From NCBI RefSeq assembly GCF_018885265.1, contig NZ_CP076538.1:868001-932000 (forward strand): DNA of 64,000 nt, written 5' to 3'. The notes beneath the pieces were generated by a model that worked only from the letters and a program-made list of their open reading frames with translations, ran no database searches and had not been told where the DNA came from. This document shows, piece after piece, positions 58,100 through 64,000 of this stretch; positions within the stretch are counted from its first letter, which is position 1, and each line of letters starts with the position of its first letter. The DNA is from Amycolatopsis aidingensis. GTDB lineage: Bacteria; Actinomycetota; Actinomycetes; Mycobacteriales; Pseudonocardiaceae. Both the position numbers and the translations under genes were made by a program.

Positions 58100-61000
58100 A
58101 TGAGACCACCGCGGATAGATACCCGTAGCAAGGTCATCGGCCGCAAGCGGGCCGTGGCTTTGGCCGCTGTTATAGCTGCGGACCTGCTCGTTGCGGTGAG
58201 CCTGCCCTCCGTGGCTACCGCGGCCGGTGGCCCGTCCGTGCCGCTACCGGGCACCGATTCGGTGCCGGTGAACGAGCAGTCCATGGAGCCGCGACTTCCG
58301 GACGAGGTGAGCCGCGACGCGCTGCATGGTGACCAGCCTACGGGCGATCCCGGTGGCGGTAAGGCGGGAAGCGGCACCCATGCGGCGACCTCGCTGTCGC
58401 CGTCCGCGACCTGGGACGTGTCGGCGCAAACCGGCACTTTTTCCTGGTCTTACCCCCTTCGAGTGCCGCCGGCACCGGGGGAACTGGCCCCGGATCTGGC
58501 GCTGTCCTACTCCTCGGCTCAGGTCGACGGGCTCACCAGTGCCAGCAACACGCAGGCGTCCTGGGTCGGTGATGGGTGGAGCTTCTGGCCGGGCTTCATC
58601 GAGCGCAGCTACGGAAGCTGTGCCGAGGACCTGCCGGGGGAACCAAAGGACAATCCGTTCGACCTGTGCTGGCGCAGTGACAACGCCACGATGTCCTTCG
58701 GCGGGTCCGCCTCCAGGTTGATCCGGGACGAGGACACCGGAGTATGGCGACCGGAACAGGATGACGGCTCCCGGATCGAACGACTGACCGGAGCCGGTAA
58801 CGGGGATGACAACGGGGAGTACTGGAAGGTCACCGACACCGAGGGAACCCAGTACTTCTACGGATCGAAACCGGCGGCCAAGTCCGCATGGACTGTGCCC
58901 GTCTACGGTGACGACGCGGGCGAGCCCTGCCACGGCGGCGGTTTCGACGAGTCGTTCTGCACCCAGGCCTACCGGTGGAACCTGGACAAGGTGGTCGACC
59001 CCAACGGCAACATGATCACCTACTCCTATCAGGCGGCGACCAACAAGTACGGGCGGAACAAGAACGAGACCGCCACCTCGTACGTACGTGACGGCTGGTT
59101 GGAACGGATCGAGTACGGGCTCCGTGAGGGCGAATCCACTCCGGCGTCCGGCCGGGTGTTGTTCGACACGGCCGATCGTTGCGTGCCAGGCTCAACATGC
59201 ACTCCGGACAAGGACGAGAACTGGCCGGACGTCCCGTGGCGGCTGAAGTGCGACGGCGACACCTGCGAGGATTACCAGCAATCCCCGACCTTCTGGTCCA
59301 CCAAGCGCCTGAGCAAGGTCACAACCCAGGTGCGGCAAGGCAGCGGCTACCAGGACGTGGACTCGTGGACCTTGCGGCACGAGTATCCGGATCCGGGCGA
59401 CGGGGAAAAGCCTGCGATGTGGTTGGCGGGGGTGCAGCACACCGGGCACGTCGGAGGTACGACGGAGCTGCCGGAGGTCACCTTCGAAGGTGTCAAGAAG
59501 CCGAACCGGGTGAAGACGATCGATGGACACGCGGCGTTGATCCGTTACCGGATGAACGCGATCGTCTCCGAGTCCGGCGGCGTCACTTCGATCAAGTACG
59601 CCGATCCGGACTGTTCGGCTGATTCGCTGCCGGACAAGCCGGAGACGAACACCAAGCGTTGCTTCCCGGTCACCTGGTCTGCGCCGTACTCCGCCGAACG
59701 TACCGACTACTTCCACAAGTACGTGGTGGAGTCGGTGACCCGGCTTGACCGGCTCGGTAGCTCGGTCGGCGATGTGACCACTTACGAGTACCTGGATGGT
59801 GCCGCGTGGCACTATAGCCGTTCCGAGCTGACCAAGGACGAGGACAAGACCTGGGACGAGTTCCACGGGTTTGGTCGGGTCCGGATCCGGAAGGGCAATG
59901 GTCACGATGGGCCGGTCACGCTCACCGAGAACCGGTACTTCCGCGGGATGAACGGCGACAAGCTGCCGGACGGCACGAGATCGGTCTCCGTCACCGACTC
60001 CGAGGGCGGCACGTACCCGGACCACGACTGGTTGTCCGGTTTCCAGCTGGAGACCATTACCTACAACGGGGAAGGCGGACCGGTGGTGGGGAAGACCATC
60101 ACCGAACCCAGCTGGCAGGGCCCGACAGCTACTCGTGGCGATCTGAGCGCTTACCTGGTCAACACCGGGGTTGAGCGGACCATCACCCCGTTGGAGGCCG
60201 GTGGTAACCGGGTTACTCGCATCGAGACGGAGTATGACGACAAGGGTCTGCCGACCGAGGTCAACGACCTGGGCGAGGTCGGAAACGCCGAGGACGACCT
60301 CTGCACCCGGACCAGCTACGCACGCAATAACGACCGCTGGCTGTTGTCCTTCCCGAAGCAGACCGTGACCGTGTCGGTGCACTGCGGGGCAACCCCCAGC
60401 TATCCGGACGACGCGGTGTCGGGCACCCGCAACTCCTATGACGGCCAGGCATTCGGTGCCACGCCGACCAAGGGAAACGTTACCCGCACAGAGGAACTGA
60501 GCGAGCGCTCCGCGCAGGATGCCACCTACGTCACCGCCGAGACCGTCAGTTACGACGGCCACGGCCGGCCGACCGAGGTCAAGGACGCCTTGAACCGGAG
60601 CACGACGACGGACTACACCCCGGCGGCCGGTGGTCCGCTGACCAAGACCGTGGTGACCAACGCAAAGGGACACGCGACGACAACCACGCTTGCTCCCGCC
60701 TGGGGAAAGCCAGTGAAGGTTGTGGACGCCAACGGCAACCCCACCGAGATCACCTACGACGCATTGGGACGCAAGACCGATGTGTGGCTACCGATACGGC
60801 TCAGATCTAAACACCACCGCGGTAGCTACGAGTATTCCTACCGGATATCGCGGGACGAACCGTCTGTGGTGACTACCACGAGGGTAGGCCCCGACGGGCT
60901 CTACACCACGAGTAAGCAACTCTACGACGGCTTGCTGCGGCCCCGGCAGACGCAGACACCGGCACCAGGCGGCGGTCGGTTGCTTACCGACACCCGGTAC

Positions 61001-64000
61001 GACTCGGCAGGACGTGCCTACTACAGCACCAGGCCATATTTCAACGACGCCCCGGTGGACAACAAGCTGTGGTCCGCTACTGATGCAGAGATTCCTGGCC
61101 TGACTGTGCGGGAGTTCGACGGTGCCGGGCGTGTGGTCGCCGAGGTGTTCAAGGGCGGCGGCGTCGAGAAATGGCGTACCGAAGTCGGTTACGGCGGGGA
61201 CCGGGTGCACATCGACCCGCCACGCGGGGGCACCGCGAAGACGATTGTCAACGACGCGCGCGATCGCACCGTCGAGTTGCGGCAGTATCAGTCCGGAAAA
61301 CCGGAGGGCGACTACGACAGCACGAAGTACACGCATACCTCGGCTGGCGAACTGGCCAGTATCACCGATCCCGGCGGGAACGTGTGGCGGTACGAGTACG
61401 ACCTGCGTGGACGCAAGACCAAGACCGACGATCCGGACAAGGGGGTCACGACCAAGACCTACGACGTTGCCGGTCAGGTGACTACCAGCACCGACGCACG
61501 CGGCACCACGTTGGCCTACGCCTACGACGTGCTGGGCCGTAAGACTGCCTTGCACGAGGGCTCGCTGGACGGCCCCAAACGTGCCGAGTGGGTGTACGAC
61601 ACCGCCAGTTGGGGCAAGGGGAAGTTGGCCGAATCGACCCGCTGGATCGGCGGCGAACCATACACCAACCGGGTCACGACTTATGACGGTTTGTATAAGC
61701 CGCTGGAAACCGAGGTGGTGATTCCGGGCGCTGAGCAGGGTTTGGCCGGGACATACAGGACCACCTACTCGTACAAATACGATGGCAGCCCCCGGGGCGT
61801 GGGGTACGCGGCGGCAGGCGACATGGCCACCGAGGTATACAGCACCGTCTACGACGATCTCGGCAACCCGGTAAGTACTCGTGGTGGTTTCCGAGACCAG
61901 TCAGGTACTACCAGCTATGTCAGCAACACCGAGTACACCAAGTATGGCGAAATGCAGCGGATGCAGCTCGGTGCTGGTAGTAAACGTACTTGGCTGTCGC
62001 GTTATTACGAGGAACACACCCGGCGGCTGGCTCGGACGATCGTGGATGCCGAGCTGCCCCAGCCGATGCAGTCGGACGTGAACTACACCTACGATCCGGC
62101 TGGCAACATCACCTCGATCGCGGACACCCCGCGCGAGCAGCAGGCCGACGTCCAGTGCTTCCAGTACGACTACCTGCGGCGGATGACCGAGGCCTGGACC
62201 CCGAATGGTGACTGCACGGCGGATCCATCGACTGACTCGCTGGGCGGACCGGCTCCGTACTGGAAGTCGTTCAGCTACGACAAGGTCGGGAACCGGGTAT
62301 CCGCCACCGACCACTCCGCGGACGGCGACACCGTCCAGAACTACACCTACCCCGATGGTGGGCACGAGCTGAACTCGGTCACCACCGAAGGCCCGGGCGG
62401 GACAAGCCTGCAGGAGTTCGGCTACGACGAAACCGGGAACACCGTTCGTCGCCAGGTTGCGGGTAACGAGCAGGACCTCGAGTGGGATGCCGAGGGGAAC
62501 CTGGTCAAGACCACCGAAGGTGGGAAGGTCACCGAGTTCGTCTACGGCGCGGACGGTGAGCGGCTCCTGCGGCGGACCCCTGACGGTTCGACTCTGTATC
62601 TGCCTGGGCAGGAGCTGAGCTGGGACTCCGCGAGCGGCGAGACCACGACCACGAGGTACTACCAGCATGGGTCTTCGACCGTCGCGATGCGCACGGACGG
62701 TTCGGGGGTTACCTGGCTGCTGAGCGACCATCAGGGAACGGCTCGGTTCGCGGTGGATGCGCAGGCGATGCAGGTGACACAGCGTCGGCAGTTGCCGTTC
62801 GGCGGGCCTCGTGGTGCAGAGGTGGACTTCCCGGGAGAGAAGGGTTTCGTCGGTGGCACGATCGACGAGTCGGCTGGGTTCGTGACGCTGGGTGCCAGGC
62901 AGTACGACGCGGCGCTGGGCCGGTTCCTGTCGGTAGACCCGCTGATGGACCCGAGCGACCCGCAGCAGATGAACGGCTATACCTATTCCAACAACAACCC
63001 GATCACCTTCTCCGACCCGACGGGGTTGGCTCCGCGGTGCGACTGGCACAGCTGCACCGGTCACCGGGATCCTTATCCCGAGGCGAACGGTCGTAACGAG
63101 CGGCCGGACATCAAACCTCGGATCGGCGGCGAGAGCAGGCCACGCAGAAATTCTCGTCCGGCCGCTGTGAGCAGGCCCTCCAGGAAATCGTCGTGTACAT
63201 CGGTCAAATACTGTGGTGGCAGGCCGAGTGTGCCAACCGCCAGCATGACACCGTCTGAGGTTGCGCATGCGATACTTGATCTCGCCGGTCTCATCCCTGT
63301 CCTGGGCGAAGCTGCGGATGGTGTCAACTGCATCTGGTACGGGGCCAAGGGCGACTCTTGGAATTCGGGCCTCTCGTGTGCCGCGATGGTTCCTTTTGCT
63401 GGTGCAGCAGCTACCAGTGGAAAGATAATCGGCAAAAGTATTGACGCCGGGCGCGGTGGGCGTCGCGCAGGATGTCCAGGAAACAGCTTCGTGCCGGGCA
63501 CGATGGTCTTACTGGCTGATGGCACGCGGAAACCGATCGAAGATCTAGAACTCGGTGACGTAGTCTGGGCATCAGATCCTGAAACGGGCGAGTCCGGGCC
63601 GCGTCGGATCGTCGCCACCCATGTCAGTCACGGAAGTAAGGAACTGGTCGAGATCACGGTCGATGTCGACGGTGATCGTGGGGACAAGACCGGGACCGTG
63701 GTCGCTACCGAGGACCATCCCTTCTGGGTCGACGAGCGTGGCGGAGTCATCACGGTCGCGGATACCGTTGCCATCGCGTCGGACAATAGCAAGGACTGGG
63801 TTACAGCGGGTGAGCTCGGCCCTGGCGACGAACTCCTGACCCGCGACAGCAAGCAGGTCCGAGTCCTGGCCGTCCGTCATCACGCCGCGACAAGGACGGT
63901 CCACAACCTTACCATCGACGGTATCCACACATACCACGTGCGACCCCGTAGTGATTACGGGAACAACCAAGAGAAAGACGTCGTTGTTCACAACTGTCCC
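58100..64000 (+). CDS. secreted RHS-repeat protein with PT-TG and Hint domains (partial, runs off the window)
   Basis: The frame is open from ATG 58100 (GGGAGGAATC upstream) to the end: 1967 residues without a stop. Order: Sec signal peptide (AVALAAVIAADLLVAVSLPS), a SpvB-like start (TFSWSYPLRVPPAPGELAPD), many RHS/YD repeats (YEYDLRGRKTKTDDPDKG; YDETGNTVRRQ), the RHS core ending YDAALGRFLSVDPLMDPSDP. The self-cleavage motif PITFSDPTGL (P1634-L1643) follows, then a PT-TG-like hydrophobic segment (about 1716-1780) and a Hint domain from Cys1792 (CPGNSFVPGTMVLLADGTRK) through TEDH (1870-1873) to HNC (1964-1966). The toxin should lie beyond position 64000. Confidence 0.92.
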   Translation, partial: MRPPRIDTRSKVIGRKRAVALAAVIAADLLVAVSLPSVATAAGGPSVPLPGTDSVPVNEQSMEPRLPDEVSRDALHGDQPTGDPGGGKAGSGTHAATSLSPSATWDVSAQTGTFSWSYPLRVPPAPGELAPDLALSYSSAQVDGLTSASNTQASWVGDGWSFWPGFIERSYGSCAEDLPGEPKDNPFDLCWRSDNATMSFGGSASRLIRDEDTGVWRPEQDDGSRIERLTGAGNGDDNGEYWKVTDTEGTQYFYGSKPAAKSAWTVPVYGDDAGEPCHGGGFDESFCTQAYRWNLDKVVDPNGNMITYSYQAATNKYGRNKNETATSYVRDGWLERIEYGLREGESTPASGRVLFDTADRCVPGSTCTPDKDENWPDVPWRLKCDGDTCEDYQQSPTFWSTKRLSKVTTQVRQGSGYQDVDSWTLRHEYPDPGDGEKPAMWLAGVQHTGHVGGTTELPEVTFEGVKKPNRVKTIDGHAALIRYRMNAIVSESGGVTSIKYADPDCSADSLPDKPETNTKRCFPVTWSAPYSAERTDYFHKYVVESVTRLDRLGSSVGDVTTYEYLDGAAWHYSRSELTKDEDKTWDEFHGFGRVRIRKGNGHDGPVTLTENRYFRGMNGDKLPDGTRSVSVTDSEGGTYPDHDWLSGFQLETITYNGEGGPVVGKTITEPSWQGPTATRGDLSAYLVNTGVERTITPLEAGGNRVTRIETEYDDKGLPTEVNDLGEVGNAEDDLCTRTSYARNNDRWLLSFPKQTVTVSVHCGATPSYPDDAVSGTRNSYDGQAFGATPTKGNVTRTEELSERSAQDATYVTAETVSYDGHGRPTEVKDALNRSTTTDYTPAAGGPLTKTVVTNAKGHATTTTLAPAWGKPVKVVDANGNPTEITYDALGRKTDVWLPIRLRSKHHRGSYEYSYRISRDEPSVVTTTRVGPDGLYTTSKQLYDGLLRPRQTQTPAPGGGRLLTDTRYDSAGRAYYSTRPYFNDAPVDNKLWSATDAEIPGLTVREFDGAGRVVAEVFKGGGVEKWRTEVGYGGDRVHIDPPRGGTAKTIVNDARDRTVELRQYQSGKPEGDYDSTKYTHTSAGELASITDPGGNVWRYEYDLRGRKTKTDDPDKGVTTKTYDVAGQVTTSTDARGTTLAYAYDVLGRKTALHEGSLDGPKRAEWVYDTASWGKGKLAESTRWIGGEPYTNRVTTYDGLYKPLETEVVIPGAEQGLAGTYRTTYSYKYDGSPRGVGYAAAGDMATEVYSTVYDDLGNPVSTRGGFRDQSGTTSYVSNTEYTKYGEMQRMQLGAGSKRTWLSRYYEEHTRRLARTIVDAELPQPMQSDVNYTYDPAGNITSIADTPREQQADVQCFQYDYLRRMTEAWTPNGDCTADPSTDSLGGPAPYWKSFSYDKVGNRVSATDHSADGDTVQNYTYPDGGHELNSVTTEGPGGTSLQEFGYDETGNTVRRQVAGNEQDLEWDAEGNLVKTTEGGKVTEFVYGADGERLLRRTPDGSTLYLPGQELSWDSASGETTTTRYYQHGSSTVAMRTDGSGVTWLLSDHQGTARFAVDAQAMQVTQRRQLPFGGPRGAEVDFPGEKGFVGGTIDESAGFVTLGARQYDAALGRFLSVDPLMDPSDPQQMNGYTYSNNNPITFSDPTGLAPRCDWHSCTGHRDPYPEANGRNERPDIKPRIGGESRPRRNSRPAAVSRPSRKSSCTSVKYCGGRPSVPTASMTPSEVAHAILDLAGLIPVLGEAADGVNCIWYGAKGDSWNSGLSCAAMVPFAGAAATSGKIIGKSIDAGRGGRRAGCPGNSFVPGTMVLLADGTRKPIEDLELGDVVWASDPETGESGPRRIVATHVSHGSKELVEITVDVDGDRGDKTGTVVATEDHPFWVDERGGVITVADTVAIASDNSKDWVTAGELGPGDELLTRDSKQVRVLAVRHHAATRTVHNLTIDGIHTYHVRPRSDYGNNQEKDVVVHNCP

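Noticed and set aside
60780..60840. A possible frameshift or stop in the RHS gene at the TCTAAACAC stretch
   Set aside because: Read in the frame of ATG 58100 the codons are TCT AAA CAC, so there is no stop; the frame at the end of the window (HNC) is the same as at the start.
63473..63997. Hint domain read as an intein that splices its host protein
   Set aside because: It stands behind an RHS core, its self-cleavage motif and a PT-TG-like segment, the usual place of autoprocessing Hint domains in toxins. Splicing cannot be excluded without the downstream sequence but is less likely.
1..64000. tRNA, rRNA or riboswitch genes
   Set aside because: I looked through the spacers for tRNA-like TTCGANNC loops, rRNA-like conserved blocks and recognisable riboswitch cores and saw none; the non-coding gaps are short.

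Overview
The window is high-GC actinobacterial DNA, dense in GTG starts, with almost no non-coding sequence (no gap above 300 bases). Gene content and order point to a mycolic-acid-group relative in the Pseudonocardiaceae (Amycolatopsis/Prauserella/Saccharomonospora-like). The evidence is a purK-purE-acyl-CoA dehydrogenase block, LCP ligases, rmlB/rmlD/wbbL-like/manC, coenzyme F420 genes fbiA/fbiB, and a dapC/dapD/dapE-gpgS-tag-sigE-htrA-tatB-mrp block. From memory, two regions that are distant in Mycobacterium tuberculosis (around Rv3261-Rv3277 and Rv1177-Rv1229) lie next to each other here. The family assignment is inference; no rRNA or other marker gene is in the window.

Layout. 1-4633: end of a membrane protein, purine genes purK-purE, an acyl-CoA dehydrogenase, small proteins and a DoxX protein. 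4634-21171: envelope polysaccharide region, with a TIGR03089 protein, two LytR-CpsA-Psr proteins, dTDP-rhamnose genes rmlB and rmlD, a secreted GH18-like protein behind a DasR-type operator, five glycosyltransferase genes (one a GT2-GT4 fusion), a WbbL-like rhamnosyltransferase and a mannose-1-phosphate guanylyltransferase. 21177-27110: an AlkA-type glycosylase, small proteins, and a reverse-strand operon GNAT-fbiA-fbiB-Nudix-GntR. 27216-39726: ferredoxin, the succinylase-branch diaminopimelate genes dapC, dapD and dapE, a TetR/flavin monooxygenase pair, a CHAD protein, two LOG proteins, PlsC, GpgS, a DivIVA-like protein, Tag and an enoyl-CoA hydratase homologue. 39914-50334: DUF3117, leucyl aminopeptidase, LysR/MFS pair, O-methyltransferase, the SigE envelope-stress block (sigE, anti-sigma, htrA, tatB), Mrp and an antibiotic-kinase-like gene. 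50474-end: a second acyl-CoA dehydrogenase and a secreted-protein locus.

The secreted locus at the right end is the most unusual part. A 268-aa single-LamG protein and a 1742-aa four-LamG protein share nearly the same leader DNA and signal peptide. They are followed by a secreted RHS protein of at least 1967 residues with an RHS self-cleavage motif, a PT-TG-like pre-toxin segment and a complete Hint autoprocessing domain. The window ends exactly at the Hint Asn-Cys junction, so the presumed toxin and its immunity gene lie just outside.

Regulatory architecture is also notable. About fifteen start codons sit 6-8 bases after a TANNNT-like -10 hexamer, suggesting widespread leaderless transcription. 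Two divergent pairs share overlapping -10 elements. A family of about 21-bp repeats occupies the three roomy convergent junctions, while every other convergent pair is separated by 16 bases or less, or overlaps.
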